The notes: generated by a model not told the origin, from the sequence alone. 56,495 nt of DNA from Candidatus Caldisaccharidevorator malaysiensis (GCA_025057575.1 JANXBO010000002.1:1-56495), one strand, 5' to 3'. Counted from the first letter of the stretch, positions 24,512-33,830 are shown. Made by a program: numbers and translations.

Positions 24512-25582
24512 CTATGACTTCGGGGTTACTTTGACGGAACCGTTAAATTCAAAGACCAGTTTTCTCGGACCGCCGGTGCGGGCAAGTTCCTCTCGGATCG
24601 TCTGCGTTCCTTCCACGATCCGGCGCATTTTCTCCTTGGCTTCTTCCCAGGTTCTGGTCTTGAGACCGCAATCCGGATCGGGAAAGATTTGATCGGGTCG
24701 GAAGAATTGAAGGGCTTGACGAATTCTTTGCTCTATTTCCTGAGGACTTTCCAATCTTCTGCTATGGACATCCACTACTCCCAACCCGATGGACTTTTCC
24801 GACGGATAGCCAAACTGTTGAATCAGGGGAAAGAGTTTGTCGGCGTTGTTGGTAAACTCCCAGTCAAATTGATGGACAGGAAAAGCCATCAGTTTATCGT
24901 AAATCGGTCTCAGGTCACCATAGCACATATGGGTGATGAAGAAAGCACTGATGCCCTTCGTCAGGTATTCCATCGCCTCCAATGCGATGTCAATGTCTGA
25001 GGGATGGGTCGGAACGGCGGGTTCGTCAATTTGAATGAAGACGATGCCGTTCTTTCGCAGATCCTCTACTTCTTGGCGAATTGCGTGGGCAAGGGCGAGG
25101 ACCGCTTGCCTTCTGCCAGACCGATCCTTGTCAAAGGGGTCGTAGTGATCGTCAAAACTCCAGTCGTAGATCGTGTAGGGACCGGTCAGCATTCCTTTCA
25201 CCGGCTTTTTGGTCAATGACTGAGCGAAAAGGATCATCTCTAGGGTGATGGGCTCTGGTCTTTCTATTTCGCCGGTGATGACGGGCTTGTAATAATAGCG
25301 ATTCCCGTAACTGCGGACCAGCCCCTTTCTCCCAAAGCCCTTCAAATGATCGGCGAAGTATTCCACCATATCCCCTCGTTCCATTTCGCCGTGGACCAAA
25401 AGGTCTGCCCCGACTTCTTCCTGTAAGGCGATCACTTCCCGTGTAGCCTGCTTTTCCAAAGATTCCAGTTCCGATCGGGACAGCAGACCTCTTCGGAACT
25501 TGTTGCGAGCTTCCCTCAAGTAGTCGGGCTTGGGAAAACTCCCGACGCTGGTAACGGGAAGGATCGGCAGTTCTATTTGCAT
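24512..25582 (-). CDS. MetE-type zinc methyltransferase (cobalamin-independent methionine synthase C-domain family)
   Basis: Single-domain protein of 356 residues equivalent to the C-terminal catalytic half of MetE. The zinc ligands are all there with the MetE spacing: His218, Cys220, Glu242 and Cys305 ('THMCYGD', 'FDWEFTN', 'PDCGLKTR'). 'QIDEPA' (185-189) and 'GSFP' near the N-terminus are further family marks. It lacks the N-terminal half that helps bind folate in full MetE, as in archaeal 'core' MetE proteins, which may take methyl groups from a corrinoid protein or another donor; the donor here is unknown. Its ATG lies one base after the stop of the RNase HI-Rpe gene, so it is translated in the same operon. 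Confidence 0.85.
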   Translation of the reverse strand: MQIELPILPVTSVGSFPKPDYLREARNKFRRGLLSRSELESLEKQATREVIALQEEVGADLLVHGEMERGDMVEYFADHLKGFGRKGLVRSYGNRYYYKPVITGEIERPEPITLEMILFAQSLTKKPVKGMLTGPYTIYDWSFDDHYDPFDKDRSGRRQAVLALAHAIRQEVEDLRKNGIVFIQIDEPAVPTHPSDIDIALEAMEYLTKGISAFFITHMCYGDLRPIYDKLMAFPVHQFDWEFTNNADKLFPLIQQFGYPSEKSIGLGVVDVHSRRLESPQEIEQRIRQALQFFRPDQIFPDPDCGLKTRTWEEAKEKMRRIVEGTQTIREELARTGGPRKLVFEFNGSVKVTPKS

Positions 25583-25583
25583 C

Positions 25584-26708
25584 TCATCCCTCTCCTTTTT
25601 CCTGATGATGGCGGATAAGAGGATGACGCCTTGCTGCCTTTTCCCTCAATCTTTTCACGGCTTCCTTAACGGATGATCGCGACTGAAAGATCCCCGTTGC
25701 ACTGACCAAAACCGATGCCCCAGCTGCCACGCACTTCCCTGCTGTCTCTTCGTTGACGCCACCGTCCACTTCCAGTTCCGTCTCGGGATTCCTTCTTTCC
25801 AGCCAGGACCTAATTCGTTGAACCTTTGGAAGAGTGAAGGGCAATAAAGTCTGACCTGCCATCCCAGGGTCAACGGTCATCACAAGGATTAAGTCAACAA
25901 TGGGAAGAACGGGCTGGACCCAAAGGGCAGGGGTCGCGGGGTTGAGGGCGACGCCGGCACGGGCGCCCGCTCCCTTGATGATGTCTAAGCTGCGGTGAAG
26001 GTGCCGGCTGGCTTCACAGTGAACGGTTACGATGTCGGCACCTGCTTTCACGAACTTCTCCAATAAGGGATCGGGTTCTTCCACCATAAGGTGCACGTCA
26101 AGGGGAAGGGAAGTCAGTTTTTTTAGATGCTCTATCAGAGGGATCCCAAAGGTGATGTTGGGGACGAAATGACCATCCATTACATCAATGTGGAGCCAGT
26201 CCACGCCCCCTTCCTCCAGTTCCGAAACCAGCCGTCTTAAGTCGGTCAAATCCGCCGCCAAGAGGGATGCGGCTATTTTCACCATTGGGACTGGTTCTTC
26301 TGAAATCGCTCCTTTCCGACGAAGCGCCCGGACTGCCCATTGGTGGGCTTGGTTGTCTTCCCTACTGATCTCGCCGACGGTGACCCCTCCGAGACGGACC
26401 AAAATTTCCGCCACCTTCTGATGCAGCGCCATCAGTTCGGGATCCCGCACCCGATACTGACCGGAAAGTTGACGGGCGACCAACTGGCTATCGGTCAAAA
26501 TCTCAGCGGTGGACGCATTCAGTTCTTGAAAGAGTGCCAGACCTTCCAGGACTGCCAAATACTCCGCCACATTGTTGGTTGCTTGGTCTACAAAATGAGT
26601 CCGGCGGGCGAGAATCTGCCCGTCCTCGTTAACTGCAACGGCAGCGATACCGGCAGGACCCGGATTGCCGTCCACAGCAGCGTCTACATAAATAGATAGG
26701 CGGTTCAT
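25584..26708 (-). CDS. rpe: RNase HI fused to ribulose-phosphate 3-epimerase
   Basis: One continuous frame of 374 residues joins two enzymes. Residues 1-135 are an RNase H fold with the four catalytic acids Asp9, Glu49, Asp73 and Asp118 ('YVDAAVDGNPG', 'NNVAEYLAVLEGL', 'LTDSQLVARQL', 'REDNQAHQW'). It would cut RNA in RNA-DNA hybrids and lacks the basic protrusion of E. coli RNase HI. Residues 142-374 are a complete Rpe barrel ('LHIDVMDGHFVPNITFG', 'DVHLMVEEPD', 'VMTVDPGMAGQ', 'LEVDGGVNEETA') interconverting ribulose-5-P and xylulose-5-P. The internal ATG 26285 that would start Rpe alone has no close ribosome site. ATG 26708 follows GAGGT. Neighbours are the Lon-N gene upstream and the MetE-type gene downstream. 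Confidence 0.9.
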   Translation of the reverse strand: MNRLSIYVDAAVDGNPGPAGIAAVAVNEDGQILARRTHFVDQATNNVAEYLAVLEGLALFQELNASTAEILTDSQLVARQLSGQYRVRDPELMALHQKVAEILVRLGGVTVGEISREDNQAHQWAVRALRRKGAISEEPVPMVKIAASLLAADLTDLRRLVSELEEGGVDWLHIDVMDGHFVPNITFGIPLIEHLKKLTSLPLDVHLMVEEPDPLLEKFVKAGADIVTVHCEASRHLHRSLDIIKGAGARAGVALNPATPALWVQPVLPIVDLILVMTVDPGMAGQTLLPFTLPKVQRIRSWLERRNPETELEVDGGVNEETAGKCVAAGASVLVSATGIFQSRSSVKEAVKRLREKAARRHPLIRHHQEKGEG

Positions 26709-26716
26709 CAGCGACC

Positions 26717-27397
26717 TCAGTTGAGGAAGGCTTGATCGGGGGGAAGGGCTCGGTCGGATAGGCGCTTTAAAAGGCGCTGCCACATCTTCTGTGCCTGCAA
26801 TCGTCGGACTTCTGCATTCAGAATCACGATTTCCCTCAGAAGGAGTTCAATGACATCTTCCATTTCCAACAAACTCTGCTTCACTAAAAGGGGCAGTGGG
26901 AGAAGATCCCCGATGCGGTAGCACAGGGCGGCGATGTTGGTGGGAAGGATTAAATCGGCGATTCTCACTGGTTCCTTCAAGTCCGCTAGTTCCAGATAGC
27001 GGAACAAGAGAGCCGAGACCCGATTGCCCAAAGAGGTCAAGTTGCGGGGAATGGTTCGGAACCGGTCGTCCAAAAGAGAGACGATGCCAACAGGAAAGGG
27101 TTCCCACCGAATGATCCGGTCAATCCGAAAGCGTTTTTCGCCGACTACGAAAATGCGAAACTGATCGTCGGGAAGGGTTTCCGTATGAACGATGCGGGCG
27201 ACCGTTCCGATGGAGAAAGGGTCCGACGGACCGCCCACTTCGGTGCCCTTACGGATCAAGACGACACCGAACCCCGACCCGCTGCGGAGGCAATAGCGGA
27301 GCATTTCCTTGTAGCGATCCTCAAAAATCCTCAGCGTCAGCCGCCCCCCCGGAAAGAGGACGGCATTAAGAGGGAAAAGGGGAAGTTCTCTCGTCAA
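26717..27397 (-). CDS. LON peptidase N-terminal (substrate-binding) domain protein
   Basis: 226 residues that match the N-terminal LAN domain of Lon protease without the ATPase or protease parts: 'LPLFPLNAVLFPGGRLTLRIFEDRYKEML' and 'FGVVLIRKGTEVGG'. A helical C-terminal tail follows. Such stand-alone proteins are common and poorly understood; they probably bind unfolded or specific proteins in the cytoplasm. TTG start at 27397 overlaps the stop of the peptidase gene (TTGA) and follows GAGAGGTG. It precedes the RNase HI-Rpe fusion by eight bases. Confidence 0.85.
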   Translation of the reverse strand: MTRELPLFPLNAVLFPGGRLTLRIFEDRYKEMLRYCLRSGSGFGVVLIRKGTEVGGPSDPFSIGTVARIVHTETLPDDQFRIFVVGEKRFRIDRIIRWEPFPVGIVSLLDDRFRTIPRNLTSLGNRVSALLFRYLELADLKEPVRIADLILPTNIAALCYRIGDLLPLPLLVKQSLLEMEDVIELLLREIVILNAEVRRLQAQKMWQRLLKRLSDRALPPDQAFLN

Positions 27398-28587
27398 GAT
27401 TTTTCACCTCTCGCCCAGTGCATCACGATCGTCAGAAGAATCCTGCCATTGAGATAAAACTCAGGCAGGATCAGGTGCTCTTTGGTGGAATGATGATCCC
27501 GCCCGCCGGTCGGCAAGACCAGGCAGCGAATCCCACCTTTGGCAAAGACATTGGCATCTGTTCCTCCGCCCATCTTCGTTAATCGGGGCTTTAAGCCCAA
27601 CTCCTGAACCGCCGCAACGGCGGTCGCCACGATCGGCTCCTCTTCTGTCAACCGATAGCCGTGAAAGAGAACTTGCTCTTTCCAGTCCATTTTACCGCCA
27701 AATTGAGCGACGGAAGCGGTGCAGGCGTCGCGCAATCGGTTTAACACCTGCTGCACCTTTTCCTCTTGATGACTTCGGACCTCACCGATCACCGTGCAGC
27801 GATCGGGAACGATGTTCATCGCTGCCCCGCCGCTGATGATCCCCACGTTCGCCGTCGTTTCCTCATCCAGCCGACCCCAAGGCACCTGGGCGATGGCAAA
27901 CGCCGCCATAGCGATGGCGTTGATGCCTCTTTCCGGCTCCGCTCCTGCGTGGGCGGACTTGCCGTAAAAAGTCACCTCAAATCCCCGATGGGTCGGGGAA
28001 GCAATGATCAGTTCGCCCGGCGTGCCCCCTCCGTCCACGACCAGCCCATAGCGGGCTTTGATCTGACTAAGGTCAAAGACCTTGGCTCCCAGAAGACCTT
28101 TTTCTTCCCTTATCGTGAACAAAACTTCCAAAGGAGGGCACGGAAGGGACTTTTCTTTTATCGTTTGAAGGACCTCCAAAATAAGAGCGACCCCTGCCTT
28201 ATCATCGGCGCCGAGAATCGTTGTCCCATCGGTAGCGATGATCTCGTCTCTTTCAACAATCTGGATGTTTTCCGTTGATAAAACAGTGTCCAGATGAGCG
28301 CTGAGCAGGAGGGGAGGCGCAGGTGCGGTGCCTTTGAAGAAAGCGAAGATGTTACCCCCAGTTCCGCCGATTTTTTTAGAGACTTCATCGTTGAGGACCC
28401 ATTCGGCGCCTAAATCTCTCAACAGGCGTTCCACCAACGAGCAGATAAGCGCCTCGTTCTCTTTTCCACTATCTATCCTCGCCAGCCTCAAAAAAAGTTC
28501 CTTGGCTCTCTGCTGATTGATGTCCGGCGCTGCCGCAAAATGAGGGACCATAAAGAAGAGAGCCATCAGCAAAGGGACCGCCCGCAT
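27394..28587 (-). CDS. Exported M20-family peptidase (tripeptidase T-like)
   Basis: Di-zinc aminopeptidase of the M20 clan. After a signal peptide (MRAVPLLMALFFMVPHFAAA), the metal-binding and catalytic residues appear in order: His and Asp in 'LLSAHLDTV', Asp in 'GADDKAGVAL', the Glu pair in 'TIREEKGLLG', Asp in 'VVDGGG' and the last His in 'GRDHHSTKEH'. The dimerisation insert begins near 'FEVTFYGKSAHAGAEP'. The pattern and length (about 398) are closest to PepT-like enzymes, although those are normally cytoplasmic. ATG 28587 follows AGAGGTG; an ATG nine bases upstream is less well placed. First gene of the minus-strand series ending at 24512. Confidence 0.85.
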   Translation of the reverse strand: MRAVPLLMALFFMVPHFAAAPDINQQRAKELFLRLARIDSGKENEALICSLVERLLRDLGAEWVLNDEVSKKIGGTGGNIFAFFKGTAPAPPLLLSAHLDTVLSTENIQIVERDEIIATDGTTILGADDKAGVALILEVLQTIKEKSLPCPPLEVLFTIREEKGLLGAKVFDLSQIKARYGLVVDGGGTPGELIIASPTHRGFEVTFYGKSAHAGAEPERGINAIAMAAFAIAQVPWGRLDEETTANVGIISGGAAMNIVPDRCTVIGEVRSHQEEKVQQVLNRLRDACTASVAQFGGKMDWKEQVLFHGYRLTEEEPIVATAVAAVQELGLKPRLTKMGGGTDANVFAKGGIRCLVLPTGGRDHHSTKEHLILPEFYLNGRILLTIVMHWARGEKS

Positions 28588-28697
28588 TTCCGACACCTCT
28601 TGCCAATGGGCTTTCCTCCCTTATACGATAACATCCGATCAACCGAACATTGAAGCGACCGTTCCGAACTTCTTGCACAATATGGAGAAAAGGCGGG

Positions 28698-29498
28698 ATG
28701 ACCGTGACGGAGAATTGGGTCTTGACCAAATTGAGAAGGGGAGAAAGCACCGTTGGCAGTTGGCTCAGCGTCGGTTCCCCTTATCTGGCGCAGGTGATGG
28801 CGCGCTGTGGGTTTGATTGGCTGGTCGTGGACACTGAGCATGGGACCGTTTCCTACCCAGATATGGTCCTTAGCATTCAGGTCCTTTTGCCGGGACCTGC
28901 CGTGCCCATTGTTCGGGTCCCTGCCAATGACCCCGTTTGGATTAAGAGGGCGCTGGATGTTGGGGCGCTGGGGGTGTTGGTGCCAATGGTGATGAACCGG
29001 GAGGAAGCCCAAAGGGCTGCCAGCTGGGCGCGCTTTCCCCCTGTTGGTTCCAGAAGTGCGGGGGGGTGGCTGGCAGGGCTGTGGCACGGGGACGACTATT
29101 TCACCGCCTCTGCCAGTCAGACTTTGGTCGCTGTCCAGATTGAACACGAGGAGGCGGTTGCCAAAGCCGATGAGATTGCCAGCGTTGATGGGGTGGATGT
29201 GGTGTTCATCGGTCCTAACGACCTGGCGGCGTCAATGAGTCTTTTGGGCACTAACTTTCGCGACAATGTCCGCTGGAAGGATGCCGTCCAGAGGGTTTTG
29301 GAGGTGAGCCACAGTCACGGCAAAGCCTGCGGCATTCAGTGCTCGGATTTTGAGGAGGCGTTCCAGAGACTGGAGCAAGGGTTTCGTTTTGTCGCCGTCT
29401 CTTCGGATGCCCGATTGCTCTACAGTCTCGTCCGTCCCTTAGCCCTGCGGCTAAAGGAAAAGGCTCTTTCTGTCCGCAAACCTTCTGCCTCTTCTTAG
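28698..29498 (+). CDS. HpcH/HpaI-family aldolase
   Basis: Class II (metal-dependent) aldolase with a TIM barrel, such as 2-keto-3-deoxy sugar-acid or 4-hydroxy-2-oxoheptanedioate aldolases. Family marks are 'FDWLVVDTEHGTVSYPD', 'VPIVRVPANDPVWIKRALDVGALGVLVPMV' and 'VQIEHEEAVAKADEIASVDGVDVVFIGPNDLAASM', containing the metal-binding Glu and Asp and the catalytic Arg/His. Length 266 is typical. ATG 28698 is used because the protein then begins right before the barrel; extra upstream codons look non-native. The large membrane protein follows after 11 bases, which suggests a shared transcript and a link to uptake or use of sugar acids (inference). Confidence 0.85.
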   Translation: MTVTENWVLTKLRRGESTVGSWLSVGSPYLAQVMARCGFDWLVVDTEHGTVSYPDMVLSIQVLLPGPAVPIVRVPANDPVWIKRALDVGALGVLVPMVMNREEAQRAASWARFPPVGSRSAGGWLAGLWHGDDYFTASASQTLVAVQIEHEEAVAKADEIASVDGVDVVFIGPNDLAASMSLLGTNFRDNVRWKDAVQRVLEVSHSHGKACGIQCSDFEEAFQRLEQGFRFVAVSSDARLLYSLVRPLALRLKEKALSVRKPSASS

Positions 29499-29509
29499 TT
29501 GGGACAACA

Positions 29510-31456
29510 ATGGCTCAGGCTACGACCGTCACCGAGGCACTGGTGTTTGCACCATCCCAGGTCCAGGTTCCCCTCCGGGCACGGGTCCTTTTGCTGACCC
29601 TTTTCCTGATTCCCCTCAACGCCTATTGGGTCGGTTGGATGGAAGCGGTTAAGTGGACCGGTCATCCGACAACTTACTCCCTTTACTTTAACGCCGTGCT
29701 GATCCTACTGGCGCTTTTTGTGGTGACGGGTCTGATCCGCTGGCTGACGGGCTGGCAACTTCTGTGCCGAGAGGAGATGATTGCCCTTTACTTTGCCGTC
29801 GGTGTCGGTAGCGCTTTGGTCGGTCACGACCAATCGCAAGTCCTTCTTGCCGTTATCGGTCACACTCACTATTTCAAAGATCCGTTCAACCGCTACGAGG
29901 AAATTCTCTTTCCCCACCTCCCTTCCTGGCTGATTGTGACCGACACCAGCGCTCTGAGAGACCTTTATATCGGCAATTCGTCTTTGTGGCTGCCTCAGAA
30001 TTTATTTGCTTGGCTGGGTCCTTTGTCCTATTGGTGGGCTTTTTGGCTGGCGCTTCTGGTCCTGTTCCTTAGTCTTTCGGTTCTTTTCCTTCCTCAGTGG
30101 GTCCGCAACGAGAAACTATCTTTCCCCTTGGCGCGGTTTGCCTACTATTTCACCGACCCCAACCTTTTGAAAGACAAAAGGCTCTGGTATGGCGCCATCG
30201 GTCCGATCTTTGTCAATTGTCTCAATAACCTTCACGCGGTCGTTTCTCCGGCTTTTCCCCAGTTGCACACCCACCGGATAGATTTGGGACCCTACATTAC
30301 TTCCCGACCGTGGAACGCTTTGGGATGGACACCGATCAATTTCTTCCCTTTCGCCATCGGCATCGGTTTCCTTCTTCCTGTTGACATCCTATTATCCAGT
30401 TGGCTTTTTTACATCTTTTGGAAGGCTCAAAGGGTCATCGTAGCCGCTTTTGGCTACCCAACGGGAGGAATGGGCAATCCGCCCTATCCCCACGAGCAGT
30501 CCTTTGGCGCCTATTTGGGTCTCGCCTTTCTCATTCTCTGGTCCGCGCGCCACCATCTCTTTACAGGCTGGCGAGGGAAGGATCGGGAACGAGCGAATGG
30601 TCGCTACAAGATTATTGCGGTAATGGTTTTCACCCTCTCCTTTCTCTTCCTCATTGGCTTTTCTATAAAGGCTGGGATGCAGCCGTGGGCAGCCGTTCTT
30701 TTCTTTTTGGGTTACACCGGCGTTTCTTTGACCGTTGCTCGGCTGAGAGGGGAGTTTGGTGCCCCTGTTCACGACCTTCACTTTGCCAATCCGGGATCTG
30801 TGTTCCTTCGCCTGGTCGGCAATCGGTGGTTTACTCCTCAGACCCTGACCGTGTTCGCTCTTTACCACTGGTTCAACAGAGCCCACAGAAGCCATCCGAT
30901 GCCGACGGCGATGGAGGGACTGTATATTGGTCAGCAGACCAATGCCGAGACGACCTTCTTTGTCCTGATCGCTCTTGCCATTCTCATCGGCATCCCGTCC
31001 TCCTGTCTCCTTCTTTTGGAGCCTTACTATCGCCTTGGTGCTGCGACTTCCCAGGTCGGCGGCGCTCAAAGATGGTTTGGTTGGGAAGCCTACAACCAAT
31101 ATCTGATCCCGTGGCTGACGGAAACCTGGAGACCCAACTATGGCGCCATCGCCTTTACAGCGGGGGGATTTCTGTTCGTCTGGCTCCTCCACCTGGTGCG
31201 GATTTATTGGATCGGTTTTCCCCTCCATCCCGTTGGCTATGCGGTTTCGGGGACCTGGTCTATGGAAATGGTCTGGTTCCCTCTCTTCCTTGCCTGGGTG
31301 GCAAAGGCACTTGTGATCCGATACGGGACCTATCAGGACTACCACAGGGTCAGCCGATTTTTTATCGGACTCGTCTTGGGCGACTTTGTCTCCGGAGGTC
31401 TGTGGAATGTCTACGGGACGATAGCGGGCAAGGAAGTCTATCGGTTCAACGAGTAG
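29510..31456 (+). CDS. Large multi-spanning membrane protein (DUF6785/6784-like)
   Basis: 648 residues with about 14 predicted transmembrane helices. Conserved-looking segments are 'REEMIALYFAVGVGSALVGHDQ', 'NEKLSFPLARFAYYF', 'YGYPTGGMGNPPYP'-type, 'ARLRGEFGAPVHDLHF' and 'VWLLHLVRIYWIGFPLHPVGYAV'. This is the pattern of a family of unknown function abundant in Armatimonadota and Planctomycetota, remotely similar to oligopeptide-transporter-type proteins. It is probably a transporter or a membrane enzyme. No Shine-Dalgarno precedes the ATG at 29510, so translation may be coupled to the aldolase gene 11 bases upstream. Convergent with the GH99-like gene. The DUF assignment is from memory and should be checked. 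Confidence 0.7.
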   Translation: MAQATTVTEALVFAPSQVQVPLRARVLLLTLFLIPLNAYWVGWMEAVKWTGHPTTYSLYFNAVLILLALFVVTGLIRWLTGWQLLCREEMIALYFAVGVGSALVGHDQSQVLLAVIGHTHYFKDPFNRYEEILFPHLPSWLIVTDTSALRDLYIGNSSLWLPQNLFAWLGPLSYWWAFWLALLVLFLSLSVLFLPQWVRNEKLSFPLARFAYYFTDPNLLKDKRLWYGAIGPIFVNCLNNLHAVVSPAFPQLHTHRIDLGPYITSRPWNALGWTPINFFPFAIGIGFLLPVDILLSSWLFYIFWKAQRVIVAAFGYPTGGMGNPPYPHEQSFGAYLGLAFLILWSARHHLFTGWRGKDRERANGRYKIIAVMVFTLSFLFLIGFSIKAGMQPWAAVLFFLGYTGVSLTVARLRGEFGAPVHDLHFANPGSVFLRLVGNRWFTPQTLTVFALYHWFNRAHRSHPMPTAMEGLYIGQQTNAETTFFVLIALAILIGIPSSCLLLLEPYYRLGAATSQVGGAQRWFGWEAYNQYLIPWLTETWRPNYGAIAFTAGGFLFVWLLHLVRIYWIGFPLHPVGYAVSGTWSMEMVWFPLFLAWVAKALVIRYGTYQDYHRVSRFFIGLVLGDFVSGGLWNVYGTIAGKEVYRFNE

Positions 31457-31556
31457 GTCCTACCACCATCTTTAGGAAGTCAGGAAAGGAATGCTACCAA
31501 TCGGGAAGGACTGGTGGGTCACAAAGTGAGGAAAAACCCGATGGCTTGGGGTTGGC

Positions 31557-32639
31557 TCATTCCCTTTTTCTGGGTGGCAGGGCTTTGAACTTTTCGGACC
31601 AGATTCGGGTGGCTTTCAGTTCCCGATCACCGTGTTCTTTAGAAGGTTCAATTTCACTACCTTCGTGCCACTCGTTCCAGGAAGTGATCAAAACCCAGTC
31701 GGGGTTGGCTTCAAGGGCACTCTCCCACAGCACCTCGTAGGTCTTCCCTCCGTGTCGCTCGGTGATGGGTCTGGGGGGTTTTCGGTCGGGAAGTTTGTGA
31801 TCGTCGTAGCCAGGGATGATGGTCACGCAGGCGATCCGATTGGGACCAGCAATCTGAACCCAACGGTTGTATCGGTCCTTAGCCCATTCCCGCAACTCCT
31901 CGGGATTTTTGCCTGCTGTTTCCCCTGTCGGGTTGTAAGTGTGGATGCCGTCAAAAATTTGGGCTGCCTTCGGGGAGAGGCTGTCGCCGATGAAGACAGC
32001 CGGTCCCCACTGTTTTTCTGCTTCCCGAATCACCCAGAGCCAGTTGTCCAGCCCGATTTCCCCGATGGCTCTTCCGTAAATGAAGAGGACCGGCTTGCCG
32101 TTGAGTTTCATCCAGGCAGGATGGCGAGCGTAGGTATTGAGGAGATATACGACATAGCGCAGTGCCTCTTGCCGGTCTCTGTTGGGGACCGTTTCAAAGT
32201 AAATGGTCACCTCAACGCCGAACTTGTTGGCGGCATCCAGAAGAAGAGGGAGCCCTTTGTCGTGAAAGTCTCCGATGTGCCACCAACTGAAAATGAAACC
32301 GTCAATGCCAACCCCCTTTGCCATCCGGCAGTGAGCCTCTAAAACGGAAGGATCGTGGCTGTCGTAAGGACCCAAAGCCGGCCAATGGGTGGAACTGCCG
32401 ATCGTCTTCTTCTCTTCGTCCACATCTTCCCAATGGTGCCATCGTCCTGAGACCTTCGGGTTACCATACCAACCGTAATAAAATGCCAGGACCTTTTTGG
32501 GGACATTAGTCCAGCGGACCTTCAGCCTCTCGGCTAACATCGCTTGGTAATCGTCCTGATTGGACATCACCATCCAGCCTCCCATCAAGGAGATTAAGAC
32601 ACAAACGACAGCAATCGTCGCCGTTCTCCTTTTCATCAT
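31557..32639 (-). CDS. Exported GH99-like glycosyl hydrolase-type protein
   Basis: 360 residues. An N-terminal hydrophobic segment (about 7-25) is an anchor or signal peptide. The rest is a TIM-barrel protein with 'VLAFYYGWYGNPKVSGRWHHWE', 'GPYDSHDPSVLEAHCRMAKGVGIDGFIFSWWH', 'FIYGRAIGEIGLDNW' and the closing 'WVLITSWNEWHEGSEIEPS'. These are the landmarks of GH99-like (endo-alpha-mannosidase-related/WbsX-like) domains; the final Glu-rich 'NEWHEGSEIEP' is the likely catalytic region. Substrate unknown. It stands alone, convergent to the upstream membrane protein and divergent from the sulfotransferase. ATG 32639 and 32636 are both possible. Confidence 0.8.
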   Translation of the reverse strand: MMKRRTATIAVVCVLISLMGGWMVMSNQDDYQAMLAERLKVRWTNVPKKVLAFYYGWYGNPKVSGRWHHWEDVDEEKKTIGSSTHWPALGPYDSHDPSVLEAHCRMAKGVGIDGFIFSWWHIGDFHDKGLPLLLDAANKFGVEVTIYFETVPNRDRQEALRYVVYLLNTYARHPAWMKLNGKPVLFIYGRAIGEIGLDNWLWVIREAEKQWGPAVFIGDSLSPKAAQIFDGIHTYNPTGETAGKNPEELREWAKDRYNRWVQIAGPNRIACVTIIPGYDDHKLPDRKPPRPITERHGGKTYEVLWESALEANPDWVLITSWNEWHEGSEIEPSKEHGDRELKATRIWSEKFKALPPRKRE

Positions 32640-32786
32640 CGGACACCGGTGCCTATGGTATCACAGAATGGCGAGGCAAGGGATCAGTGCCAGACCCTCA
32701 GGGGTATGTCCTCTCCTGTTCGGTTGCGTCTAAAGAAATTGCAGGATTGGCTGCTGGGAGAAGGACGGCTGTATTAGGTTTTGGAA

Positions 32787-33830
32787 ATGGAAGAAAAGGG
32801 CGAGCACCTCATCTTCCTGGTGTCCCAGCCTCGGTCTGGTTCCACTTTGCTGCAGCGGATACTGGCGACCCATCCTCGCATTGCGACGACAGGGGAGACC
32901 TGGCTTTTACTTCCCCCGCTTTTTGCCCTCCGACAGGAAGGTTGGCAAGCGGAGTTTCAAGCCCGCTCGGCGACTTTCGCTCTGCAACAGTTTCTGAGCC
33001 AGTTACCGGGTGGCAGCGATGACTACTTTGAGGGAGTTCGCCGGATGTATGGTTACCTTTACGGACGGGCTCGTGGGGAGCGTCAGTATTTTCTGGACAA
33101 GACGCCGCGTTACTATCTGATCCTTGCGGAGATCAAAAGAGCCTTTCCCCAAGCCCGTTTTCTGTTCCTCTTTAGAAATCCCTTAGCGGTCCTTCATTCT
33201 ATCTACCGCACTTCCCTGATCCAAAACCGACTCATTGCCTTTTACTGGGTCCATAGCGACCTGTTTCGGGCGGTCCGGCTCCTTTTGGAAGGTTGGCAAC
33301 TGCTGAAAGACCAAGCCTTGATCGTTCGGTATGAAGAGTTAGTGAGGGAACCCGAGGCGGTTGTTAGCAAAGTTTGTGAATTTTTGGACCTCCCGTTCTA
33401 CCCGCAGATGGTGGAATATGGACGATTTTCTTTGCCCCGTTGGAGACTGGGTGATCAAAAAGTTTACGAGTTAAACAGACCTGACCCCAAGAGGGCTGTG
33501 CAGTGGATAGAGAGCCTGAAGGACGCCCAATTCTGGCGATTGGCGAGGGACTACCTGCAACTCTTGGGGAAGGACCAAGTGGAACAAATGGGCTACTCCT
33601 TCAACGAGTTAAGAGAGATTCTGGAGACGAGCCGACCGAGACGGTCCCGCCTTGTGCTGACTTTCCCCATCAGCCTCCTGACAGAGAAACGCCCTGAAGA
33701 CCGATCTCGCTGGCAACGGGCTTGGATTTGGGGAATCTCCCTTTTGCAGCGACAGGGACTCCCCGGTCTGCTGATGGCACTATGGGACAGGCTCATCGGA
33801 AAGACCTATGGGGGACCACTATTAGGTTAA
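32787..33830 (+). CDS. Sulfotransferase-family protein
   Basis: PAPS-dependent sulfotransferase fold, 347 residues. The 5'-phosphosulfate loop QPRSGSTLLQ is at about 14-23 and the 3'-phosphate-binding part is 'RFLFLFRNPLAVLHSIYR'. A conserved 'VRYEELVREPEAVVSKVCEFLDL' follows, as usual for bacterial carbohydrate or peptide sulfotransferases. The C-terminal 60 residues are extra and amphipathic ('RWQRAWIWGISLLQRQGLPGLLMALW'), perhaps membrane-associating. Acceptor unknown; with the glycosyltransferases in the region a surface glycan is possible. ATG 32787 is chosen over TTG 32781; neither has a strong ribosome site. Confidence 0.82.
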   Translation: MEEKGEHLIFLVSQPRSGSTLLQRILATHPRIATTGETWLLLPPLFALRQEGWQAEFQARSATFALQQFLSQLPGGSDDYFEGVRRMYGYLYGRARGERQYFLDKTPRYYLILAEIKRAFPQARFLFLFRNPLAVLHSIYRTSLIQNRLIAFYWVHSDLFRAVRLLLEGWQLLKDQALIVRYEELVREPEAVVSKVCEFLDLPFYPQMVEYGRFSLPRWRLGDQKVYELNRPDPKRAVQWIESLKDAQFWRLARDYLQLLGKDQVEQMGYSFNELREILETSRPRRSRLVLTFPISLLTEKRPEDRSRWQRAWIWGISLLQRQGLPGLLMALWDRLIGKTYGGPLLG

